Origin: Baffinella frigidus
Lineage: Eukaryota; Cryptophyceae; Cryptomonadales; Baffinellaceae
Assembly: GCA_026770585.1 (NCBI GenBank)
Contig: MU646904.1
Span: 267,889 to 279,220 of the forward strand
Reading direction: 5' to 3'
DNA: 11,332 bases
Shown here: positions 6,201-11,244 of the stretch, in pieces
Position numbering within the stretch: the first letter of the stretch is position 1
How the letters are laid out: each line of letters opens with the position of its first letter
Program-made: the position numbers and the translations under genes
Notes under the pieces: generated by a model
The model's database searches: none
What the model saw: only the letters and a program-made list of their open reading frames with translations
Told to the model about the DNA's origin: nothing

Positions 6201-6264
6201 GTGCGGCGTGGCGGAAGATGAGGCGCGGAAAGCGAGGGAGGAGCTTGAGGCTGAGCGCCGAAAG
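6201..6264 (+). CDS. Exon: coiled-coil segment (1 nt plus 21 codons)
   Basis: Acceptor CTCTTTCGACAG and donor AAG|GTAAAG (consensus) enclose 64 nt. The first base completes the Arg codon from the exon at 5301. Then come CGVAEDEARKAREELEAERR and K. Glu/Arg/Lys/Ala with Leu spacing is strongly coiled-coil, and the only cysteine is near the start. It ends in phase 0. The matching split codon across an 838-nt intron is good evidence that both exons are real. Confidence 0.7.
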
Positions 6265-6376
6265 GTAAAGTCAACCCCCTGTCAACTTACTCTTACCAAA
6301 GTCGCCCTGCCAACTTACTTAAAGTCAACACCCTGTCAACTTACTCGGTAAAGTCTATACCCTGTCAACTTACTCC
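6265..6376. repeat. About 30-bp tandem repeat GTAAAGTCAACACCCTGTCAACTTACTC type
   Basis: Three to four diverged units starting exactly at the donor of exon 6201-6264, each with CTGTCAACTTACTC or a close variant. Its reverse complement occurs at 7814-7840, just upstream of the next acceptor candidate. Confidence 0.85.
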
Positions 6377-6428
6377 ATCGTGTCCCAACCCCCGCCTTGC
6401 CCCGATTTGTACCAGAGAGGTGCCGGGA

Positions 6429-6590
6429 CCACACAGCGGTCTTCAAAGGGATTTTTGCATAACCCCTAAACGATAAGACCTACGACCCTACGGTAGGCAA
6501 CCCGTAGGGTCATAGGGGGGTTCCTACGGAGAAGGTAACAGAAACTCGGGCTCTCAGCGCCCGAAAATCCCTTCGTAGCCCGATGTGTGG
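6429..6590. mobile_element. X3: MITE-like X-family element (plus orientation)
   Basis: Ends CCACACAGCGGTCTTCAAAG and CTTCGTAGCCCGATGTGTGG; core CCCTACGGTAGGCAACCCGT, 162 bp. The apex CGGGCTCTCAGCGCCCG (6547-6563) is a stem with one mismatch. The right flank equals that of X2. Confidence 0.85.
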
Positions 6591-6692
6591 TAAGGCCTCT
6601 CTCGTTCCCGCTGGGTGTCCACGCCAGGTCATTTGTCGGGATTTCAGTTAAGACGTCTTTTTAAAAAAAATGTACCCGGATCCGGGAAAATG
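6591..6692. repeat. X-flank repeat, copy 2
   Basis: See the copy at 5076-5180; near-identical over about 100 bp including the CCCGGATCCGGG palindrome and the A-run. Confidence 0.9.
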
Positions 6693-6795
6693 CTGTGTGG
6701 TCGGCAACCTCTCGCTTGGTGCTAACCTCCAGCCTTCAACGATCCAAACGCTCTTCACTTGCGACGGTTAGTGCAAGGTGGCTACACCCTGAACC

Positions 6796-6886
6796 CTCAA
6801 CCATAAACCATAAACCATAAACCATCAATCATAATCCATAAACAATAAACCATAAACCATAAACCATAAACCATAAACCATAAACC
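6796..6886. repeat. CCATAAA heptamer array
   Basis: About 12 to 13 heptamers, mostly CCATAAA with a few ATAATC/CAATAA variants. Same period as the telomere-type arrays but homogenised for a different base. Confidence 0.95.
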
Positions 6887-6976
6887 CTGAAAAACAAAAC
6901 AAAAACGTGACCCGTTCTTTGCCTCCTGAGGGGAAAGAAATTTCGAGGGGTTTCTTCGCTGACCGTCTGTTTGCAG

Positions 6977-7207
6977 AGGGCGGATGCTGCAGACAAAGCC
7001 GGTGGTCAAATTGGTGGTCAAATTAAACATGCAAAGGTGACCCGCGCTTTGCCTCTCCAGGGGAAAGACGCTGCAGACAAAGCCGGTGTGGGCGCCGCCA
7101 GCGCAGCCAGTGCGGCGAGCGCGGCCAGTGCGCTCAAGGCACGCGTCGCGTCGCTTGAGGGGGAGCTAGCGAAGGCGACGGCGCAGGTGGTCACGCTCGA
7201 AGGGGAG
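6977..7207 (+). CDS. Exon: Ala-rich coiled-coil segment (77 codons, phase 0-0)
   Basis: Acceptor CTGTTTGCAG and donor GAG|GTGACA enclose an open 231 nt. Order: RADAADKAGG and GGQIKHAK, a second DAADKAG, an AAS repeat made of 9-bp units (codons 38-50), then LKARVASLEGELAKATAQVV and TLEGE, a clear coiled coil. The internal stretch GTGACCCGCGCTTTGCC..CCAG (7036-7059) looks like a 24-nt intron or an exonised duplicate of 6907-6929, so the exon may be two. Removing 24 nt keeps frame. The tail is duplicated at 7519-7601 and 7400-7452. Product unknown. Confidence 0.6.
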
Positions 7208-7229
7208 GTGACACACCCTGGAAACCCTA

Positions 7230-7375
7230 GACCCTTACAAGGTAAAACCCCTAAAAGGTAAAACCCCTGAACGGTAAAACCCGTAACAAGGTAAAACCCC
7301 TAACAAGGTAAAACCCCTGAAAGGTAAAACGTTGAGAGGTTTTACCTGTTAGGGGTTTCACCTTGGCGTGCAGGG
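7230..7375. repeat. 17-bp AAGGTAAAACCCCTAAC array plus inverted copies
   Basis: Six to seven direct units from 7229 to 7330, followed by inverted copies. 7288-7314 pairs with 7339-7364 (GTTTTACCTGTTAGGGG then TTTCACCTT). The intron after exon 6977-7207 can thus fold on itself. A diverged second set occupies 7709-7804. Confidence 0.85.
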
Positions 7376-7399
7376 GTTTTGCCGTAATCGTTTGAGGAA

Positions 7400-7452
7400 A
7401 TGCGCTGAAAGCGTGCTTTGAGACGCCTCTCTCGACGGGGTGCTAGCAAAGG
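7400..7452 (+). pseudogene. Highly decayed copy of the 6977-7207 exon tail
   Basis: ATGCGCTGAAAGCGTG, CGCCTCTCTCGACGGGGTGC and TAGCAAAGG follow the order of 7521-7570 with many substitutions and small gaps. No usable frame or donor in position. Confidence 0.45.
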
Positions 7453-7518
7453 TTTTATCTTAAGGTTTAGGGTGTTGACCCTAATCGTGATTTAGGGAGT
7501 TTTCCCTGATCGTGCCAG

Positions 7519-7601
7519 CTCATGCGCTGAGAGCACGCGTCGCGTCTCTCGGGGGGGAGCTAGCGAAGGCGCCGGCGCAGGTGGTCACGCTCGAAGATGA
7601 G
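7519..7601 (+). pseudogene. Duplicate of the 6977-7207 exon 3' end, wrong phase
   Basis: The frame ALRARVASLGGELAKAPAQV, VTLEDE and donor GAG|GTAACA match the tail of exon 6977-7207, and the following intron start is duplicated as well. The nearest acceptor (GTGCCAG, 7518) would add 2 nt before the frame, which none of the neighbouring exon ends fits. It is probably skipped or dead, although a cryptic acceptor cannot be excluded. Confidence 0.5.
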
Positions 7602-7610
7602 GTAACACAC

Positions 7611-7709
7611 CCTGGAAACCCTAAACCCCAAACCCTAAACCCTAAACCTTAAACCCGAAACCCGAAACCCGAAACCCGAAACCCTAAACCCTAAAACCCT
7701 AAACCCATA
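7611..7709. repeat. Heptamer array, CCCTAAA and CCCGAAA blocks
   Basis: CCCTAAA/CCCCAAA units are followed by four CCCGAAA units (about 7652-7680) and CCCTAAA again. A third local variant of the same period. Confidence 0.9.
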
Positions 7710-7813
7710 AAAGGTAAAACCCCTAAAAAGGTAAAACGTAACGGTAAAACGTGAAGAGGTTTTACCTGTTATGGGGTTTACCTGGACGTTTAGGGGTTTT
7801 ACCTTGGAGGTGT

Positions 7814-7840
7814 GTAAGTTGACAGGGTGGTGACTTTACC
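7814..7840. repeat. Inverted partner of the intron-start repeat at 6265
   Basis: GTAAGTTGACAGGGTGGTGACTTTACC is complementary, with one or two mismatches, to units at 6265-6290 and 6313-6341. A diverged direct copy follows at 8049. Confidence 0.85.
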
Positions 7841-7888
7841 TTGAGAGTTGACAAGGTGTTGACTTGACCTTTCGCCGCTCTGCGCTAG

Positions 7889-8005
7889 ATGAGAGAAGCC
7901 CAGGCAGCGCCTGGCGCCCTCGTAGGCACGGGGCCGTCCGCTGCAAGGCGGCGGCTCCATCACCACTGGGGCCAGGCTCCTGAAACGGGTGTGTCTTGGA
8001 AGAAG
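7889..8005 (+). CDS. Candidate exon, 39 codons, Ala/Gly/Pro-rich
   Basis: Acceptor CTCTGCGCTAG and donor AAG|GTTAAG enclose 117 nt, phase 0-0. The frame begins MREAQAAPGALVGTGPSAAR, has a His-rich HHHWG, and ends TGVSWKK. It is not coiled-coil, so it would be a linker. The acceptor region is duplicated at 8090 (CTCTGCGCTAGATG) without the following frame. Weaker than the other exons; a donor at GGGTGTGTC (7989) is an alternative end. Confidence 0.4.
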
Positions 8006-8128
8006 GTTAAGTTAACTTCGCTACTACTTTAGACGTTCGTCTGAAGAGTTGACAGGGTGGTGATTTGACCATCAATAAGCATCTCTGCGCTAGATGCTTT
8101 GACTCCCGCGGCTGGTGGCGGTGTTTCG

Positions 8129-8289
8129 CCACACAGCTACGGAGGGATTTTCGGTGGACAGTCCACCGACTTTCCGTTACCTTATCCGTAGGAACCCCCC
8201 TACGTCCCTCCTACGCTATTGCCTACCGTAGGGTCGTATGTCTTATCTCTTGGGGGTCGCTCGAAATCCCTTCGAAGTCCGGTGAGTGG
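8129..8289. mobile_element. X4: MITE-like X-family element (minus orientation)
   Basis: Ends CCACACAGCTACGGAGGGAT and ATCCCTTCGAAGTCCGGTGA; core CTACGCTATTGCCTACCGTA, 161 bp. The apex CGGTGGACAGTCCACCG (8152-8168) is a perfect 8-bp stem. The right end (GGTGAGTGG) has drifted from the usual GCTGTGTGG. Confidence 0.8.
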
Positions 8290-8427
8290 TTTGGATGCCC
8301 ACGCTAGACCTGAGGGATGTCAACTGGGAAACGTTGACAGGCCCGCCGTCAACTTTGAAACGGCTCCAAAATGTACCGAATTTGGGGATATTTCGTGGGG
8401 AGTTGACTTTTGATTGACCTTCCTCAG

Positions 8428-8460
8428 GTCGAAGGAAGTATCTCGGCTGACTGTGTGCGG
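8428..8460 (+). CDS. Candidate short exon (VEGSISADCVR)
   Basis: Acceptor ACCTTCCTCAG and donor CGG|GTTTCT give 33 nt, phase 0-0. The sequence after GTTTCT falls directly into the 30-bp minisatellite, so the exon must end about here if real. It is short, the donor is weak, and no related copy supports it. Confidence 0.35.
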
Positions 8461-8469
8461 GTTTCTTCG

Positions 8470-8941
8470 GGAGTGTGGCTAAGTGGGAGTCACGTCCTTG
8501 GAAGTGTGTCTAAGTTAGATAGAGTCACGTCTTCGGGAGTGTGGCTAAGCAGGAGTCGTGTCTTGGGAGTGTGGCTAAGTGGCAGTCACGTCCTCAGGAG
8601 TGTGGCTAAATAGGAGTCGCGTCCTCAGGAGCCACACTGCGGGCTACGAAAGGATTTTCGGTGGACAATCCACCGACTTTCCGTTACCTTATCCGAAGAA
8701 ACCCCCCTATGTACCTACGCTATTGCCTACCGTAGGGCGCAGGGACTATTCACTAGGGGGGGGTTCAAAATCCCTTCGAAGTCCGCTGTGTTTGTGGCTA
8801 AGTGGGAGTCGCGTCCTTGGAAGTGTGTCTAAGTTAGATTTACGTCCTGATGAGTGTGGCTAAGTTAGAGTCGCGTCCGTGGGAGTGTGGCTAAGTTAGA
8901 GTCGCGTCCTGAGGAGTGTGTCTAAGTCAGAGTCGCGTCCT
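8470..8941. repeat. About 30-bp minisatellite, split by X5
   Basis: Unit GGAGTGTGGCTAAGTGGGAG followed by TCACGTCCTT, about ten diverged copies in 8470-8631 and 8795-8941. The array runs up to the acceptor GTCCTCGCAG of the next exon. X5 interrupts it at 8632. Confidence 0.9.
8632..8793. mobile_element. X5: X-family element inserted in the minisatellite
   Basis: Ends CCACACTGCGGGCTACGAAA and CTTCGAAGTCCGCTGTGTTT. It is closely related to X4, with apex CGGTGGACAATCCACCG at 8659-8675. The minisatellite phase is continuous on both sides (GTCCTCAGGAG before, GTGGCTAAGTGGG after), which marks a clean insertion. Confidence 0.85.
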
Positions 8942-8946
8942 CGCAG

Positions 8947-8991
8947 GTGCAACGGCTCAAGGACTTGCCACCAACCGAAGTCATCACGGAG
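8947..8991 (+). CDS. Candidate exon (VQRLKDLPPTEVITE)
   Basis: Acceptor CGTCCTCGCAG and donor GAG|GTACCT give 45 nt, phase 0-0. Without the splice, a stop follows ten codons later (9028-9030 region), so the donor is needed. The segment is moderately hydrophilic and leads towards the valine/proline exons downstream. Frames that continue into the 15-bp repeat as PPEPL do not match this phase. Confidence 0.45.
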
Positions 8992-9013
8992 GTACCTCCC
9001 TGGAACCCCGAGA

Positions 9014-9103
9014 CCTCCTGAACCGTTGCCTCCTGAACCATTGCCTCCTGAACCGATGCCTCCTGAACCATTGCCTCCTGAACCATTGCCTCCTGAACCA
9101 TTG
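9014..9103. repeat. 15-bp tandem array CCTCCTGAACCATTG, six units
   Basis: Units start at 9014, 9029, 9044, 9059, 9074 and 9089. Two inverted partial copies (GGTTCAGGAGG at 9150-9160 and 9173-9183) follow, so the intron can fold on itself. A multiple-of-three period keeps all frames open, which explains PPEPL-like frames here. Confidence 0.9.
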
Positions 9104-9364
9104 CCTCGAGGACAGTGTCCAATACCTCCTGGGACGCCCTCGAGGGTTTGGTTCAGGAGGCTTCGAGGCTGTGGTTCAGGAGGCGCCAGGAACAGTGTGG
9201 AAGGGTTCCCAACACGCCTCCCCGCACCTTCTCGTCTCGCTCTCTGCCTCGCTCGGGTTGACTGTCGGACTATTCGAAAGTTGACAAGCTGGGTGTGCGG
9301 TACAAAATCGTCAACTTTGGAGCGGGGAAGAGCCCGTGGGAAGCAAATTGGTGCGCCCAAATAG

Positions 9365-9392
9365 ACCGAGACAGAGCTGGTTCTGTCTCGGT
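9365..9392. repeat. Short hairpin ACCGAGACAGA/TCTGTCTCGGT
   Basis: 11-bp perfect arms around a 6-nt loop, inside non-coding sequence between the 15-bp array and the V/P-rich exon copies. Confidence 0.8.
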
Positions 9393-9460
9393 TCAAGTCT
9401 TTCAGAAGGACTTGGTGCCCCTCAACCTTCAAACGCTTGAACCTGAACCCTGAGCCCTCC

Positions 9461-9641
9461 CGTTGTCACGAAATGACAGCTCTTGGGTTAACCGTTGTCA
9501 CGAAATGACACCGAAAATCGTGGTGATGACCCCGAAGATCACTCTCTCGGTGCCAGGCCTCGGGAGCCCCTCAACCCTCAAACCCTCAAACCCTGAACCC
9601 TGAGCCCGACCGTTGTCACGAAATGACATTTCGTGACAACG
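9461..9641. repeat. CGTTGTCACGAAATGACA motif, three copies, one doubled as a palindrome
   Basis: Identical 18-mers at 9461-9478, 9493-9510 and 9611-9628. The last overlaps an inverted copy to form a palindrome with 15-bp arms (9611-9625, 9627-9641) and a one-base centre. The motif itself contains TGTCA/TGACA. Confidence 0.9.
9509..9566 (+). pseudogene. Decayed V/P-rich exon copy
   Basis: The frame TPKIVVMTPKITLSVPGLG matches the exons at 9736, 9905 and 10077. The first eight or so codons are replaced by the CGTTGTCACGAAATGACA motif. There is no AG acceptor just upstream and no GT donor in the family position. Confidence 0.55.
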
Positions 9642-9735
9642 GGAGGCACGAGCTTGGGAGTACATGGTGGCCATGTTGGTGTCGGCCCACATTTTTCAAC
9701 GCACTTTTTGCTCTCTGCTCCCCCCCCCCGCCCAG

Positions 9736-9810
9736 GTGCCGAAATTGGAGACGAAGATCGTGGTCGTGACTCCGAAGATCACAGTGTCGGTTCCTGGCCT
9801 CGGGCTCAAG
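9736..9810 (+). CDS. Exon: V/P-rich repeat unit 1 (25 codons, phase 0-0)
   Basis: Acceptor CCCCGCCCAG and donor AAG|GTTCAG enclose 75 nt encoding VPKLETKIVVVTPK and then ITVSVPGLGLK. Alternating Val/Ile/Thr with Pro and Gly suggests beta strands and turns, not the coiled coil of the upstream exons. Two related exons follow, spaced by hairpin introns of similar length. Synonymous differences between the copies outnumber replacements, which favours coding. The family is not recognised. Confidence 0.65.
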
Positions 9811-9904
9811 GTTCAGCGTCCAAGCGTTTTATGGTTGAGGGGCTCAACCCTAAAACGCTCAACCATCAAACGAGTGAACCCTGAACCCTGAGCCCTGACC
9901 GCAG
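9811..9904 (+). other. Foldback intron 1 (94 nt)
   Basis: The left arm 9811-9839 begins at the donor G and pairs with 9858-9886 over 29 positions, 24 of them Watson-Crick. The remaining 3' part GAACCCTGAGCCCTGACCGCAG region supplies the acceptor. The next intron has the same design. Confidence 0.7.
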
Positions 9905-9983
9905 GTGCCGAAGGTCGAAACCAAGATCGTGTTGGTGACCCCGAAGATCACACTCTCGGTTCCGGGCCTCGGGCTCAGGCAGG
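9905..9983 (+). CDS. Exon: V/P-rich repeat unit 2, extended by 4 nt
   Basis: Acceptor CTGACCGCAG, then VPKVETKIVLVTPK and ITLSVPGLGLR. Before the donor it has CAGG more than unit 1, so using GT at 9984 gives 79 nt and breaks frame. Skipping this exon keeps the frame, since units 1 and 3 are both phase 0 at the join. It is either a decayed copy or alternatively spliced. Confidence 0.5.
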
Positions 9984-10076
9984 GTTCAGGGTTCAAGCGT
10001 TTCAGGGTTGAGGGGCTCAACCCTAAAACGCTCAACCCTCAAACGCGTGAACCCTGAACCCTGAGCCCTCCCGCAG
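9984..10076 (+). other. Foldback intron 2 (93 nt)
   Basis: Left arm 9984-10012 starts at the donor G and pairs with 10031-10059, 27 of 29 positions Watson-Crick. It ends in GAGCCCTCCCGCAG. It is closely similar to intron 1. Confidence 0.7.
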
Positions 10077-10190
10077 GTCCCGAAATTGGAGACGAAGATC
10101 GTGGTAGTGACTCCGAAGATCACAGTCTCGGTTCCGGGCCTCGGTACCAAGGACTTGGGCCAGCTGGACCTCCCCATGCACGTCCTTCAG
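10077..10190 (+). CDS. Exon: V/P-rich repeat unit 3 with C-terminal extension (38 codons)
   Basis: Acceptor GCCCTCCCGCAG, then VPKLETKIVVVTPK and ITVSVPGLG as in unit 1. It continues in frame as TKDLGQLDLPMHVLQ to the donor CAG|GTCCCA at 10191, 114 nt, phase 0-0. If unspliced, the frame runs VPSRSPIPLS to a TAA at about 10221-10223, which would serve as a C-terminus. A fragment of the extension is repeated at 10419-10459. Product unknown. Confidence 0.6.
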
Positions 10191-10328
10191 GTCCCATCAC
10201 GTTCCCCCATACCTCTAAGTTAACCTGCAACCCTAAGTAGACCCGAACCCCCGAACGCTAAGTTAACCTGCACCCCTAAGTGAATCTGAAACCCTGAACC
10301 CGAAGGCGTCTGGTCATCGTTTCGTTGG

Positions 10329-10386
10329 TCTCTCTCTCTCTCTCTCTCTCTGTCTGTCTCTCGCTCTCTCTCTCTCTCTCTCTCTC
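10329..10386. repeat. CT microsatellite
   Basis: 58 bp of TC with a few TG/GC interruptions. Open frames across it are artefacts. Confidence 0.95.
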
Positions 10387-10418
10387 GACCACGCCAGACT
10401 GCTGGAGGGGTAGCCGGG

Positions 10419-10459
10419 TTTCGGTGCCGGGCCTCGGTACCAAGGACTTGGGCCAGCTC
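10419..10459 (+). pseudogene. Fragment of the 10077-10190 exon
   Basis: CGGTGCCGGGCCTCGGTACC and AAGGACTTGGGCCAGCT are almost identical to 10132-10171 (VPGLGTKDLGQL). It has no acceptor or donor in position and continues into unrelated sequence. Confidence 0.6.
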
Positions 10460-10690
10460 TGGAACGGTCCACAGTCGAGCCCGGGTCGCCAAAAGTCAAT
10501 TCATCGGAAGGAATAAGGAGGAATTGTTTACTTTTCGCATAGTTGAACGCCAAAACTTCCCATGCACGTCCTCCAGGTCGAAACGCCTTCGGGTTCAGGA
10601 GTTGACTTAGTGTTTCAGGTTAACTTAGAGGTGGGGGGTTCGGGTTTACTTGGGGTTTCAGGGGCTCCAGGTCCGGTCAAATCCCGGCGA

Positions 10691-10826
10691 GTGTTCCTCA
10701 GGAATACGATTTTGGTGTATCTTAAAGGGTATAAATTAGACAATCGCCTATCTAGCTCTCATTTATAGCTTTAAGATACACCAAAATAGAATCGGAGATC
10801 CCCGAAATCGTATTCCTGAGGAATAC
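10691..10826. repeat. Foldback element with asymmetric arms
   Basis: The left arm 10691-10725 (TTCCTCAGGAATACGATTTT, GGTGTATCTTA) is complementary to 10771-10826 except for about 20 extra bases (GAATCGGAGATCCCCG region) in the right arm. The loop is about 45 nt and AT-rich. Confidence 0.85.
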
Positions 10827-10903
10827 TTGTCCAGGTGAGATCCAATGCGAAAACAGCCTCAATTTGAAACACCGTTTCGTGCTATCTTGAGGGTGGAAGT
10901 TGC

Positions 10904-11070
10904 TAGAGCGCTTGTGGAAAAACTTGGCCGATTTCAACGAGAAATGTTTTCAGAATTTGTACCAGAATCGTTTGGATAGACCGGTTTCATGTCACGTCCT
11001 GGTACAAAATCTCTGAAATTCTGAAAACATTTCTCGTTGAAATCGGCCAAGTTTTCCCACACGCGCTCTA
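10904..11070. repeat. Long inverted repeat (arms 10904-10965, 10999-11070)
   Basis: An identical 40-nt core (AAAACTTGGCCGATTTCAAC through CGAGAAATGTTTTCAGAATTT) occurs at 10919-10958 and inverted in the right arm. Outer ends TAGAGCGC/GCGCTCTA and inner ends TGTACCAG/CTGGTACA also pair. The right arm has about 10 extra bases. Loop 33 nt. Confidence 0.9.
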
Positions 11071-11091
11071 TCTTGGCCTCGGCGTATCCTT

Positions 11092-11223
11092 ACCATAGCA
11101 CAACACTCACCCGTAAGATAGCGAACCATAGCACGACACTCACCCCTAAGATAGCGAACCATAGCACGACACTCACCCGTAAGATAGCGAACCATAGCAC
11201 GACACTCGCCCCTAAGATAGCGA
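11092..11223. repeat. 33-bp tandem repeat, four units
   Basis: Units at 11092, 11125, 11158 and 11191 read ACCATAGCACGACACTCACC then CGTAAGATAGCGA, with one to three changes each. Because 33 is a multiple of three, several frames stay open; these are not taken as genes. Confidence 0.95.
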
Positions 11224-11241
11224 CACGGAGATTTTAACTAA

Positions 11242-11244
<3 letters not shown>

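Larger units (their letters stand above)
770..10190 (+). other. Predicted multi-exon gene region (coiled-coil part followed by a V/P-rich repeat part)
   Basis: This is an envelope, not one open frame. It joins the + strand exon candidates that have good acceptor (mostly CAG) and donor (GT) borders. Seen directly: exons at 770-835, 3004-3117, 6977-7207, 8947-8991, 9736-9810 and 10077-10190 are all phase 0 at both ends, and 5301-5362 plus 6201-6264 share one split codon that restores frame. Joined in order they give a frame without stops: first Ala/Glu/Arg/Lys-rich coiled coil, then a valine/proline repeat. I infer one transcription unit, but the change in protein character near 7889-8460 allows two genes. 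No start or stop codon exon was identified, so both ends are open. The function is unknown; coiled-coil proteins of this type are usually structural or scaffolding, but nothing here shows that. Confidence 0.5.
10191..10660. repeat. Inverted repeat arms around a CT tract (10233-10315 and 10578-10655)
   Basis: CCTGAACCCGAAGGCGT on the left recurs inverted as ACGCCTTCGGGTTCAGG on the right, as do CTAAGTTAACCTG and CAGGTTAACTTAG, in mirrored order. The enclosed DNA has the CT tract, a fragment of the 10077 exon (10419-10459) and a copy of CCCATGCACGTCCT. A frame after CTCCAG at 10577 (VETPSGSGVDLVFQ) lies in the right arm and is not called as an exon. Confidence 0.7.

Noticed and set aside
6265-7900. 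CRISPR-like array
   Set aside because: Repeats are contiguous or diverged, without regular unique spacers, and the setting is eukaryotic.
8918-9364. 148-codon + frame with PPEPL repeats
   Set aside because: The 15-bp repeat keeps any frame open. The frame does not fit the phase of the exon at 8947 and has no coding features outside the array.
8896-9432. 178-codon minus-strand frame with GSGGNG repeats
   Set aside because: It is the reverse of the 15-bp array plus flanks; low complexity with no splice or start context.
10577-10618. Exon VETPSGSGVDLVFQ
   Set aside because: It has AG/GT borders but is the right arm of an inverted repeat whose partner (10233-10315) is non-coding.
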